64,000 nt of DNA. It comes from Caballeronia arvi (GTDB lineage: Bacteria > Pseudomonadota > Gammaproteobacteria > Burkholderiales > Burkholderiaceae). The notes below the pieces were generated by a model, which was not told where the DNA came from, made no database searches, and saw only the letters and a list, made by a program, of their open reading frames with translations. A program made the position numbers and the translations under genes. How positions within the stretch are numbered: the stretch's first letter is position 1; the number at the start of each line of letters is the position of its first letter. Location of the stretch: contig NZ_FCOM02000002.1 of assembly GCF_001544695.2 (NCBI RefSeq), positions 1 through 64,000 of the forward strand. Direction: 5' to 3'. Of this stretch, positions 1 through 8,226 are shown one piece after another.

Positions 1-324
1 GATCGCTGGCGCGATATCTACAACTTCGAACGCCCGCATGCAGGCATCGGCATGGCCACCCCGGCCACGCGCTACAGCGCGAGCCCGCGCGCCATGCCCG
101 CGACGCTGCCGCCGCTGGAGTACGGCGCGTGCGACGAAGTGCTGCGCGTGGGCTGGAACGGCAAAGTAACGTTTCGAGGTCACCATTTGCGCGTATCCAG
201 CGCACTGCACAGACTGGACATCGCCGCGCGACCCAGCAGCAAAGTTGCCGATGCCTACGACTTCTACTTCGCTCATCATCGACTCATGACGTTTGACCCA
301 AACCAGCCCGATGCGCCAAGATGA
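1..324 (+). CDS. IS481-family transposase, C-terminal fragment
   Basis: Reading frame is open from base 1, so the N-terminal and central DDE core lies outside the window. The visible 107 residues begin with a YNFERPH motif, which is the conserved YNxxRPH segment around the last acidic residue of rve/IS481-type integrases, followed by a GMATPATRY segment and a small beta-rich C-terminal domain typical of IS481 transposases. The stop is at 322-324 and the IS terminal repeats begin three bases later. Whether the upstream part is intact cannot be judged here. The family assignment is from motif memory; the orientation and truncation by the window edge are seen directly. Confidence 0.85.
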   Translation, partial: DRWRDIYNFERPHAGIGMATPATRYSASPRAMPATLPPLEYGACDEVLRVGWNGKVTFRGHHLRVSSALHRLDIAARPSSKVADAYDFYFAHHRLMTFDPNQPDAPR

Positions 325-326
325 AT

Positions 327-379
327 GTGTCAGCTATGTCCCCGACGAAAGTGTCAACCATGTCCCCGGTCTATACACA
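327..379 (+). repeat. IS481-type terminal region with tandem transposase-binding repeats
   Basis: Two near-identical 17-base direct copies, GTGTCAGCTATGTCCCC at 327-343 and GTGTCAACCATGTCCCC at 351-367, lie 24 bases apart directly after the transposase stop. The tract ends in TATACACA near 379. IS481 elements carry a multi-repeat end and terminate in TGT...ACA, so 379 is the probable right boundary. The left end is outside the window, so no target duplication could be checked. Confidence 0.7.
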
Positions 380-475
380 GCAGTAAAGAAAGTGACTGCT
401 GCCCCGCATAGGGGCGAAGCTAATAAACCAAAAGCAAAACGGGATCCGGCAACAAACAAACAAAGACCCAAAACC

Positions 476-1300
476 CTATCGCGCATTAAGAATCGGATGC
501 GCATCAAACACCGGCCCTTGCACGAAATGCACATCGAACTGCTGAAGCGCGTTGAACATCGCCTCATCGGTAACATTCGAAAAAATGAGCGGAATCTTCA
601 GCCTATGCGCATAAGCCACGAGATGCTTCACAACAGAATCACGTAAAGCCGCGCCCGCATCCATCTTGATGAAATCGAGCCGCGCCATATCCGACACAGC
701 CATGATCTGCCCGGCATTCGGCAGATTCCCCGCAACCTTGAATCCGTAGCGCTGATAGCTCTTGGTGAGATAGCCGACAAACGTCTTGTGCGCGACCGCC
801 ACCGCGGGCAATTCGATCACCACGCGCGACGGGCTCAAGCCGAACTCCATCAGCACGGAAGAGAAATGCAGCCCGTGATCGTACTTCACGCTCTTCAGAA
901 GCCGCTCGTGCACGCGCAAGAACAACAGCCCCGGCCGATGCGGCCCGAAGAAATTGAACGCATGCAGCGCCCGCGATAACCGGTCCAACGCCACGAGTTC
1001 CCGATCATCTTCGAGTTGCCCGAAAGGATCGTGCGGCGCGTCGCCCTGAATGAGCGTCAATGCCTGCATGCCGAGTTCATCGCCGAAACGCTCCGCACTC
1101 TCCGGCGACGCGCTCAAGGTCTGCGGAAAGCTGTGCGTGCCGACATCGAAGATCGGCTCGTAGGCGCTCGATATGCACAGATCGTGGTAATGCGCGATGG
1201 CCTGCCCCGCATGCTCGTTTTCTCCAAGCACGACATGCGCGCCGAGAAACGGATGCTTCGAGGCGCGGGCGACGAGTTCAGGCAAGGAAGGCGCAATCAT
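476..1300 (-). CDS. Degenerate EAL-domain protein
   Basis: The 274-residue protein is a stand-alone EAL-like domain with no GGDEF, PAS or membrane segment. YEPIFDV (residues 47-53) aligns with the YQPI start of EAL domains and DFIKMDA (209-215) with the DxxKID lid. However, the EAL glutamate segment is replaced by GTHSFPQTLSA (54-64), the Asn-containing strand reads LLFLRVHERLL, and the AEGVE segment has become FSNVTDE (240-246). VQGPVFDAH (260-268) matches the usual VQGYxF end. With most metal and c-di-GMP ligands changed, I infer a non-catalytic c-di-GMP sensor or protein-interaction domain. It is divergent from hmgA across 255 bp. Confidence 0.75.
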   Translation of the reverse strand: MIAPSLPELVARASKHPFLGAHVVLGENEHAGQAIAHYHDLCISSAYEPIFDVGTHSFPQTLSASPESAERFGDELGMQALTLIQGDAPHDPFGQLEDDRELVALDRLSRALHAFNFFGPHRPGLLFLRVHERLLKSVKYDHGLHFSSVLMEFGLSPSRVVIELPAVAVAHKTFVGYLTKSYQRYGFKVAGNLPNAGQIMAVSDMARLDFIKMDAGAALRDSVVKHLVAYAHRLKIPLIFSNVTDEAMFNALQQFDVHFVQGPVFDAHPILNAR

Positions 1301-1466
1301 GAATGGGGCGTTCGGGTTCGCAAGGCGTGCCGTACCGGGCGATTGTCATTGGAATTGGTCGATGGTATCAGCGCGCAAGACCGCGTCCAGCACCAAATTC
1401 ACATATTGATATGCCCGAGAGAATGCGTCGATCAAGGGTTTACGAGGAATTTCACTAATCGTAATT

Positions 1467-1487
1467 CGTTTTACCATGCGTAAAACG
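1467..1487. promoter_or_regulatory. Inverted repeat, candidate operator upstream of hmgA
   Basis: Perfect 8-base arms CGTTTTAC (1467-1474) and GTAAAACG (1480-1487) flank a 5-base spacer. The site lies 69 bases before the hmgA ATG and between two divergent genes. Homogentisate pathways are commonly controlled by IclR- or MarR-type repressors binding palindromes. No such regulator is encoded next to it in this window, so the cognate factor is unknown. Confidence 0.4.
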
Positions 1488-1555
1488 CAGCGGCGAGCAG
1501 CGCAATGCGGCCGTCGTCGCCAGACCAGTCGTTCTTTTCGTCGAGGATTTCGACC

Positions 1556-2881
1556 ATGCCAACGTTCGAGACGCACACGGACGCGAACCAGCACTATCAA
1601 TCCGGCTTCGCCAACGACTTCGCCACCGAGGCGTTGCCGGGCGCGCTGCCGATCGGCCGCAACTCGCCGCAGCGCGCGGCCTACGGTCTCTATGCCGAGC
1701 AGTTGTCGGGCTCGGCGTTCACTGCGCCGCGCGCGCATAACCGGCGCTCGTGGCTCTATCGCATCCGGCCGGCTGCCGTTCACAAGCCGTTCACGCAGAT
1801 CGGGCGCGGCAAACTCGTCGCGAACTTCGCCGAGGTTCCGCCGACGCCGCCGAATCAGCTGCGCTGGGACCCGCTGCCGATGCCCGACGCGCCGACCGAT
1901 TTCATCGACGGCTGGGTGACGATGGCCGGCAACGGCGCCGCCGAATCGATGACCGGCTGCGCGATTCATCTGTACGCCGCCAACCGGTCGATGCAGGACC
2001 GCTTCTTCTACAACGCCGACGGCGAATTGCTGATCGTCCCGCAGCAGGGCCGGCTCGCGATCTTCACGGAACTGGGCAAGCTCGATATCGAACCGTACGA
2101 AATCGCCGTGATTCCGCGCGGCGTGCGTTTCGCCGTCGCCTTGCCCGATGGCGAAGCGCGCGGTTATGTCTGCGAAAACTTTGGCGCACTGTTGCAACTG
2201 CCGGATCTCGGGCCGATCGGTTCGAACGGGCTCGCGAATCCGCGCGATTTCCTCACGCCGAATGCCGCGTACGAAGACCGCGAAGGCAAATTCGAGCTCG
2301 TCACGAAGATGAACGGCGTGCTCTGGTGCGCGGATATCGGCCATTCGCCGCTCGATGTCGTCGCGTGGCACGGCAACTACGCGCCGTACAAGTACGATCT
2401 GCGCCACTTCAACACCATCGGCTCGATCAGCTACGACCATCCCGATCCGTCGATCTTTCTCGTGCTGCAATCGCCGAGCGACACGCCGGGCGTCGATACC
2501 ATCGACTTCGTGATCTTCCCGCCGCGCTGGCTCGCCGCCGAGGATACGTTCCGTCCGCCGTGGTTCCATCGCAATGTCGCGAGCGAGTTCATGGGCCTCG
2601 TGCACGGCGTGTACGACGCCAAGGCCGAAGGCTTCGTGCCAGGCGGCGCGAGTCTGCACAACTGCATGTCGGGTCACGGGCCGGACGCGGAGACGTTCGA
2701 AAAGGCATCGAAGAGCGATACATCGAAGCCCGCGAAAGTCGACGCCACGATGGCCTTCATGTTCGAAACGCGCACGCTCATTAAGCCGACGCAGTTCGCG
2801 CTCGAAACCGCGCAATTGCAGGCCAATTACTACGAGTGCTGGCAAGGCCTCACGAAACACTTCAACCCGGAGCAACGATGA
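1556..2881 (+). CDS. hmgA: Homogentisate 1,2-dioxygenase
   Basis: Cleaves the ring of homogentisate to maleylacetoacetate in tyrosine/phenylalanine catabolism (cytoplasmic, Fe(II)). The 441-residue length is normal. The non-haem iron ligands are visible as H338 and E344 in WFHRNVASE and H374 in SGHGPD, with the same 6- and 36-residue spacing as the human enzyme. I chose ATG 1556 because GAGGA lies 8 bases upstream; an in-frame ATG at 1505 has no ribosome-binding site. The stop overlaps the fahA start as ATGA (2878-2881), so the two steps are translationally coupled. The intermediate isomerase gene maiA is not in this window. Confidence 0.97.
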   Translation: MPTFETHTDANQHYQSGFANDFATEALPGALPIGRNSPQRAAYGLYAEQLSGSAFTAPRAHNRRSWLYRIRPAAVHKPFTQIGRGKLVANFAEVPPTPPNQLRWDPLPMPDAPTDFIDGWVTMAGNGAAESMTGCAIHLYAANRSMQDRFFYNADGELLIVPQQGRLAIFTELGKLDIEPYEIAVIPRGVRFAVALPDGEARGYVCENFGALLQLPDLGPIGSNGLANPRDFLTPNAAYEDREGKFELVTKMNGVLWCADIGHSPLDVVAWHGNYAPYKYDLRHFNTIGSISYDHPDPSIFLVLQSPSDTPGVDTIDFVIFPPRWLAAEDTFRPPWFHRNVASEFMGLVHGVYDAKAEGFVPGGASLHNCMSGHGPDAETFEKASKSDTSKPAKVDATMAFMFETRTLIKPTQFALETAQLQANYYECWQGLTKHFNPEQR

Positions 2882-4164
2882 ACGACGCGCTCAAAGCCAC
2901 GCTTGTCGCCGCACTGAAAAGCTGGATCGAATCCGCGAACGATCCCGCGAGCGACTTCCCGATTCAGAACCTGCCGTTCGGCATTTTCAGCGACGCGATC
3001 AACGCGCAACCGCGCGCGGGCGTCGCGATCGGTGACTGGATCGTCGATCTTTCCGTGCTCGAAGACGCCCGTCTCATCGACGGACACGGCACGTTCAACG
3101 CGACGCGCCTGAACGATTTCATCGCGCTCGGCCAGCAAACATGGCGCGATGTGCGCATCGCGCTTTCTGCGTTGCTCGCGCAAGGCAACGCGACGCTGCG
3201 CGACGACGCCGACCTGCGCCGCCGCGCGCTCGTGCCGCGCAAGGATGCGACGATGCATCTGCCCGTCGAGATTCCCGGCTACACGGATTTCTATTCGTCG
3301 AGAGAGCACGCGACGAACGTGGGCTCGATGTTCCGCGATCCGAAGAACGCGCTGCTGCCGAACTGGTCGGAGTTGCCCGTCGGCTATAACGGACGGGCGT
3401 CGTCGGTCGTGGTGAGCGGCACGAAGGTGCGGCGCCCGAACGGCCAGATCAAGCTGCCGAACGACGAGCGGCCGGTGTTCAGCGCGTGCCGCAAGCTGGA
3501 CATCGAACTGGAGACGGGCTTCATCGTCGGGAAGGGCAATGCGCTCGGCGAGCCGATTCCGTGTGAAGACGCCGAGGCGCATATATTCGGCATGGTGCTG
3601 CTCAACGACTGGAGCGCGCGTGATATCCAGCAATGGGAATATGTGCCGCTCGGACCGTTCAATTCGAAGGGTTTCGCGACGACCATTTCGCCGTGGATCA
3701 TCACGCTCGATGCGCTCGAGCCGTTCCGCACCGCGACGCCCGCGCAGGAGCCGCAGCCGCTCGCGTATCTGCGTCATGAAGGCGATCACGCGTTCGATAT
3801 CGAACTGGAAGTCACGCTGCGTCCGGAAGGCGCGCAACGGGCGACGACGATCTCGCGCACCAACTTCCGGCTGATGTACTGGTCGATGGCGCAACAACTC
3901 GCGCATCACACGGTCGGCGGCTGCAACACGCGCGTCGGCGATCTGATGGGCTCGGGCACGATCAGCGGACCGACGCCGGATTCGTGCGGCAGCTTGCTCG
4001 AAAGCACGTGGAACGGACAGCGGCCGATCGAGCTGGAAGAAGGCGGCGAACGCGCGTTCCTGCTGGACGGCGATGAAATCACCTTGCGCGGATGGTGTCA
4101 GGGAGAGGGGTATCGCGTCGGGTTTGGGGAATGCGCGGGGGAGATTTTGCCGGCGCGCGGGTGA
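2878..4164 (+). CDS. fahA: Fumarylacetoacetase
   Basis: Hydrolyses fumarylacetoacetate to fumarate and acetoacetate, the last step of the homogentisate route. The 428-residue protein has the N-terminal beta-barrel domain and the FAH catalytic fold. Catalytic and metal residues match the mammalian enzyme with an offset of 11: D137 and H144 in [11 protein letters not shown]210 and E212 in DIELETGF, and D244 in LLNDWSARD. Its start overlaps the hmgA stop by 4 bp. It ends 3 bp from the convergent MFS gene, with no terminator hairpin visible between them. Confidence 0.97.
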   Translation: MNDALKATLVAALKSWIESANDPASDFPIQNLPFGIFSDAINAQPRAGVAIGDWIVDLSVLEDARLIDGHGTFNATRLNDFIALGQQTWRDVRIALSALLAQGNATLRDDADLRRRALVPRKDATMHLPVEIPGYTDFYSSREHATNVGSMFRDPKNALLPNWSELPVGYNGRASSVVVSGTKVRRPNGQIKLPNDERPVFSACRKLDIELETGFIVGKGNALGEPIPCEDAEAHIFGMVLLNDWSARDIQQWEYVPLGPFNSKGFATTISPWIITLDALEPFRTATPAQEPQPLAYLRHEGDHAFDIELEVTLRPEGAQRATTISRTNFRLMYWSMAQQLAHHTVGGCNTRVGDLMGSGTISGPTPDSCGSLLESTWNGQRPIELEEGGERAFLLDGDEITLRGWCQGEGYRVGFGECAGEILPARG

Positions 4165-4167
4165 GTT

Positions 4168-5313
4168 TCACGTTGCGCGGCGCCGTTCCCACCACGCCGC
4201 CACGAGAAACGCCACCGCCGCCGCCGTCAGCACGCTGATAAGCGCATCGGGACCGATGCGCTGCATCAGCGTGCCCGCGACGATCGGCCCGCCGAAGCTC
4301 GCGACGCTCCACGACGCGCCGACGATCGCCGTCGCGGAAACGAGCGTCGGACCGCGAAAGCGTTCGCCGCACGCGACGAGCGACAGCGTGTAGACGCTGC
4401 CCGCCGCCGCGCCGAGCACGAAGAGCAGCGGCCAGCACATCCATGGATGCGCGACTGCCCACGGCAGAAGCGGCAACAGCAGCACCACGACGACGCCCGC
4501 GCCCGCATGCACCTTCGCGCGCCCGATGCGGTCGGCGAGCCACCCGATCGGGAACTGCATCGTCGTGTCGCCGAGCAGGATCGCCGATGCGAACAGCACG
4601 CCGACTTCCTCGCCGATGCCGTGCGACATCGCGAAGAGCGGCATCAGCGAAAGGGCGAGCGTGTCGAAAAGCGCGAAAAAGCCCGTGCCGATCACGAGCG
4701 CCGGCATGCGCGGCAGCACGCTGCGCCAGTCGCCGTGTTCGCCTTCTTCGGCCGCCAGCGCGTGCGGCGTGCCGCGTATCGAGGCGAGCGCGGGCAGCGC
4801 CAGCAGAAAGATCGCGCCGCAGATCGCGAAGCGCATCGCCGGCAATCCGCCGATCACGGTGATGAGCACCGGACCCGTCATCTGGAACAGCGTGAAGTTG
4901 GTCGCGTAGAGGGCGACGACGCGGCCGCGCGTCGAATCGTCGGCGAGCTGCGTGACCCACGCCTCGCCGATGGTGAAGAGCAGCATCAGCGCCCCGCCGC
5001 ACAGAAAGCGCAGCACGGCCCACAGCCACAGATTCGCGGTGAACTGCATCGCGATGGTGGACAGCGCCGCGACGATCACCGTGCCGACGATCGTCTCGCG
5101 CGCGCCCAATCGATGAGCCACGCGGCTCGCGAACGGCGCGATCGCGAGGCCGCCGCCCGCCTGCATCGCCGTCATCAGGCCGACGATGTCGGTGCCGTGG
5201 CCCGCCTGCGTCAGCGCGAGCGCGGTGAGCGGCAGTGTCGCGCCGAGACCCAGCCCGACCACCGCCACGCTCAGGATCAGCGCGAGAAAGTCACGCGAAA
5301 GAATGCCCTTCAT
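4168..5313 (-). CDS. MFS transporter (YcaD-like)
   Basis: 381-residue polytopic inner-membrane protein with about 12 hydrophobic segments. It has the major facilitator pattern: a first-helix GLGLGATLPL motif, a cytoplasmic loop AHRLGARETIVGT after helix 2, and a second-half loop WLADRIGRAKV resembling motif A. The fold resembles the YcaD/YfkF group, whose substrates are largely unknown. It lies 22 bp downstream of another MFS gene on the same strand, so the two are probably cotranscribed. The substrate cannot be inferred from sequence or neighbours. Confidence 0.85.
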   Translation of the reverse strand: MKGILSRDFLALILSVAVVGLGLGATLPLTALALTQAGHGTDIVGLMTAMQAGGGLAIAPFASRVAHRLGARETIVGTVIVAALSTIAMQFTANLWLWAVLRFLCGGALMLLFTIGEAWVTQLADDSTRGRVVALYATNFTLFQMTGPVLITVIGGLPAMRFAICGAIFLLALPALASIRGTPHALAAEEGEHGDWRSVLPRMPALVIGTGFFALFDTLALSLMPLFAMSHGIGEEVGVLFASAILLGDTTMQFPIGWLADRIGRAKVHAGAGVVVVLLLPLLPWAVAHPWMCWPLLFVLGAAAGSVYTLSLVACGERFRGPTLVSATAIVGASWSVASFGGPIVAGTLMQRIGPDALISVLTAAAVAFLVAAWWERRRAT

Positions 5314-5335
5314 CCAGCCTGCCGCATCGACGAAA

Positions 5336-6508
5336 TCAGGCAGTTTGCCCGATCGCGAGACGCCGCGCGCGCTTGTCGAGCGTCGCCGAGAGCAGCGTGA
5401 GGCCGAACGCGCTCGCCGCCATCAGAATGCCGACCCACGGCAGCGACGTGAGCGGCGCGCCCGCGCTGATCACGCAGCCGCCGAGCCACGCGCCCGTCGC
5501 GTTGCCGAGGTTGAACGCGCCCTGATTCAACGTCGACGCGAGATTCGGCGCATCGCTCGCGCGGTTCACGATCAGCATTTGCAGCGGCGGCACGATCGCG
5601 AACGCGAGCACGCCCCAGAAGAAAATCGTGATCATCGCGGCGATCGGCTCGTGCATCGTGCCCGCGAAAATCGTCAGGATCGCGACGATCGCCAGCAGAA
5701 ACGACAGCAGCGAGCGCAGCAGCTTCCAGTCCGCGAGCTTGCCGCCGAGCGTGCTGCCGACCGTCAAGCCGAGACCGAAGAGCAGCAGCACGTAGGTGAC
5801 CGCGCGCGGCGTAAAGCCGGTGACGTCTTCGAGAATGGGCGTGATGTACGTGAACACCGAGAACAGACTGGCCGATGCGAGCACGCTGATGCCGAGCACC
5901 ATCAGCACTTGCGGATTCTTGAGCACGTCGAATTCGCGCAGGATGCTGGTTTCGCGCATCTCGATGTGCTTCGGCAGGCACACGGCGAGCGCGCCCGCCG
6001 CGGCGACGCCGATCAGCGTGACGACCCAGAACGTCGAGCGCCAGCCGGCAGCCTGGCCGAGCGCGGTGCCGAGCGGCACGCCGAGCACGTTGGCGAGCGT
6101 GAGGCCGGTGAACATCAGCGCGATGGCCTGCGCGCGGCGGTTCGGCGCGACGAGATCCGCCGCGACCACCGAGCCGATGCCGAAGAACGCGCCGTGACAG
6201 AACGCAGTGACGATGCGCGCGCCCATCAGCACCCAGTAGTTCGGCGCGAGCGCGCACAGCAGATTGCCGACGATGAACACGCCGATCAGACTCATCAGCG
6301 CTTTCTTGCGCGGCATCTTCGCGGTGACGACGGCGAGAATCGGCGCGCCGACCGTGACGCCGAGCGCATAGCCGGAGACGAGCATGCCCGCCGCCGGAAT
6401 CGACACCGCGAGGTCGCGCGCGACGTTGGGCAACAGGCCCATGATGACGAATTCGGTCGTGCCGATGCCGAACGCGGCAACGGCGAGAGCGAAGAGAGGC
6501 AGAGGCAT
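5336..6508 (-). CDS. MFS transporter, DHA1 drug/arabinose-efflux type
   Basis: 390-residue, 12-helix transporter. The opening helix LFALAVAAFGIGTTEFVIMG and the following LPNVARDLAVS are typical of the AraJ/YdhP/PbuE subgroup of 12-TM proton antiporters that export sugars, purines or drugs. Motif A-like VTAKMPRKKAL follows helix 2 and GVPLGTALG resembles antiporter motif C. It is first in a probable two-gene unit with the MFS gene downstream. It is divergent from the secreted protein gene at 6775 across 266 bp in which I found no confident promoter. Substrate unknown. Confidence 0.88.
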   Translation of the reverse strand: MPLPLFALAVAAFGIGTTEFVIMGLLPNVARDLAVSIPAAGMLVSGYALGVTVGAPILAVVTAKMPRKKALMSLIGVFIVGNLLCALAPNYWVLMGARIVTAFCHGAFFGIGSVVAADLVAPNRRAQAIALMFTGLTLANVLGVPLGTALGQAAGWRSTFWVVTLIGVAAAGALAVCLPKHIEMRETSILREFDVLKNPQVLMVLGISVLASASLFSVFTYITPILEDVTGFTPRAVTYVLLLFGLGLTVGSTLGGKLADWKLLRSLLSFLLAIVAILTIFAGTMHEPIAAMITIFFWGVLAFAIVPPLQMLIVNRASDAPNLASTLNQGAFNLGNATGAWLGGCVISAGAPLTSLPWVGILMAASAFGLTLLSATLDKRARRLAIGQTA

Positions 6509-6774
6509 GGCGGGGACGAAGGAAAGTGGCGCGCGAGCGCAAGGAAGGCTCGAATTCTACCGAAACGTCAATTTTGATGCTGGTATAAACCCTGATTCGC
6601 GACAGCCGCGCGCCGGCTCGCACAGAACGGATATTCTTGCGGATGACGCGGCCGCGCAGGACTGTTGCCCGCGCGCGTCCGGGATGCGTCTGATGTTTCC
6701 GGTAACACACGCGCCGACGCTCAAACCTTCCGCAACTGAAATGCCGGTGAGTGTTGGAAAAACGCAGCAAACCT

Positions 6775-7227
6775 ATGAGAACGATGTCTCTGAAACAACT
6801 TTGCCTGACGGCCGTTTTTGCCTGCGCGATGTCGCTGGCCCCGCAGATCCGCGCTCAAAGCAGTGAGGCCGGCCCCATCGCTACGAAGGCGGGCACGCTG
6901 CATTTCCTGCGCGACGAATCCGGCATGGCGGCGCTCATCGACACCCAAGTGTTCGATCGCTTCGACGCCAAGCGCATTGCGCATTTCGACGAAACGTCGG
7001 CCACGGCCGATACCGTTACGCGCATGCTGGTGCAATCCGATACCGGCCCGCTGCTCTACGACTTCCGCCGCAACCCGCCGCTCGTGCAGCGCATGGGTCA
7101 GCGCATGACGGTCAAGCGCGTCTTCTGGCAGGGAGAGGAAGTGGTGATGCAGTCGAATCTCGGCTGGTACGGCTATCAGCGCGGCAAGCTCACGAAGCTG
7201 CAATCGTCGACGACGATCTATCACTGA
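6775..7227 (+). CDS. Secreted hypothetical protein
   Basis: 150 residues with a clear Sec signal peptide (hydrophobic LCLTAVFACAMSLA, likely cleavage after IRA, residue 27). The mature part is soluble, mixed alpha/beta and ends in an aromatic/basic tail. No family was recognised; similar proteins seem to occur in Burkholderiaceae. The start is uncertain: GTG 6751, ATG 6775 and ATG 6784 are in frame and none has a strong Shine-Dalgarno; 6775 or 6784 gives the best signal peptide. Its last 38 bases overlap tail-to-tail with the pdeM gene. Confidence 0.7.
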   Translation: MRTMSLKQLCLTAVFACAMSLAPQIRAQSSEAGPIATKAGTLHFLRDESGMAALIDTQVFDRFDAKRIAHFDETSATADTVTRMLVQSDTGPLLYDFRRNPPLVQRMGQRMTVKRVFWQGEEVVMQSNLGWYGYQRGKLTKLQSSTTIYH

Positions 7228-7888
7228 GCGGAAACACGCGTTCGCCGGCGATCACGTAGACCGCTTCGCCGCGCGCATCGGTATTGACTTCGAAGCCGCC
7301 CGTGAACGCGCCGAACGCGGGCAGCACGCCCGCGCGCCTTCCGAAGCGAAAGCACGGCAGACGCGCGCTGTCGACGCGCGTCGCGAGCCGATACACCGGA
7401 TGCTCGTGACCGGCGAGCGCATACGCGCCATCGACCGTCTGCGGATGATGGCAAAGCGCCCACGGCCCGAGCCCATGCGGCTCCTTCACGACATCGACGC
7501 CGAAGAGGGCGGGCAGTGCGCCCGCGTGCTTGTCGTGATTGCCTTCGACGAGCGCGAGCCGCAATTCGCGATGCTTCGCGCGCCAGACGGCGAGGGCGTC
7601 GAGGGTTTCGTCGGCGTGGGATTCGCGTGCGTGGAGCAGGTCGCCGAGGAAGACGATTTGCTCCGGACGATGCGCGGCGACGAGCGCATCGAGCCGCGCG
7701 AGGCTTTCCGGTGTCGTGCCGACGGGCACCGGGATGCCGCGTGCACGGAATACGGCGTCCTTGCCGAAATGTGCATCGGCGATGAAGAGGCTTTTCGATT
7801 GCGGATCGAAGGCGGCGCGATTTGCCGAGAGCACGAGTGCGTGGCCGGCTATGTCGATCGTCAGGGACTCTGTTGGTGGTGGGTTCAT
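7190..7888 (-). CDS. pdeM: Ligase-associated metallophosphoesterase PdeM
   Basis: 232-residue calcineurin-like phosphoesterase. All metal motifs are present: D38-x-H40 in IADAHFG, GD at 82-83 in FLGDLLH, GNHD at 116-119, the HH pair at 147-148 and GHEH at 160-163. Members next to ligase/Lhr genes are Mn-dependent DNA endonucleases or phosphodiesterases, probably trimming damaged ends. The start ATG 7888 gives the normal family length. It is the last member of the repair cassette but lies 338 bp beyond the helicase gene, behind a repeat-like segment. Its 3' end overlaps the convergent secreted-protein gene by 38 bp. Confidence 0.9.
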   Translation of the reverse strand: MNPPPTESLTIDIAGHALVLSANRAAFDPQSKSLFIADAHFGKDAVFRARGIPVPVGTTPESLARLDALVAAHRPEQIVFLGDLLHARESHADETLDALAVWRAKHRELRLALVEGNHDKHAGALPALFGVDVVKEPHGLGPWALCHHPQTVDGAYALAGHEHPVYRLATRVDSARLPCFRFGRRAGVLPAFGAFTGGFEVNTDARGEAVYVIAGERVFPLSDRSSSTIAAS

Positions 7889-8226
7889 TTTTGCTGCTGC
7901 TGTTGTCTCGCCTTTTCGTTCAGTAGCCGCCTCCCCGGCGGAGGGGTAACTTTCTTTGCTCGGGACCAGAGTAAGCGCTAAAGCGCCAACTCTGGTCGAC
8001 GCAAAGAAAGTCACCAAAGAAAGCAGCTCTCCCCAGCCTAAGCACTTCACGCCGGCCGCGGCACAGGCGATTGGCTGAATGGCCCCCGGAGTCGCGAGTG
8101 CCCCCACAAAACTTGCCGGGCTTGGATCGCGCACGGTCCGCCAAGCCGCACGTTTGATCGCGCTGGCACAGCGCCCGCAAGCTCCGGCCCCGCTTCGCGG
8201 CCGACGGGTTCTGTTTTTCGGTCCGC
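7889..8226. repeat. Repeat-like intergenic segment with large imperfect palindrome
   Basis: This 338-bp gap splits the repair cassette. At 7945-8014 it holds an imperfect hairpin: outer arms GGTAACTTTCTTTGC / GCAAAGAAAGTCACC (one mismatch), an inner pair GACCAGAGT / ACTCTGGTC and a tip GCGCT-AA-AGCGC. The CAAAGAAAG motif is repeated again at about 8014-8022. From memory this resembles a dispersed intergenic repeat seen many times in Burkholderia-type genomes, often annotated there as spurious small ORFs. No believable gene is present; a possible 86-codon minus-strand frame at 7920-8180 runs through the palindrome. Confidence 0.6.

Noticed and set aside
401-415. GCCCC/GGGGC hairpin after the IS end
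   Set aside because: Five-base stem without a T-tract on the EAL strand; too weak to call a terminator.
1346-2875. Long minus-strand open frame antisense to hmgA
   Set aside because: Arg-rich, no domain, mirrors hmgA codons; typical GC-rich shadow.
7920-8180. 86-codon minus-strand frame in the pdeM/helicase gap
   Set aside because: Runs through the palindrome; likely a repeat-derived spurious ORF.
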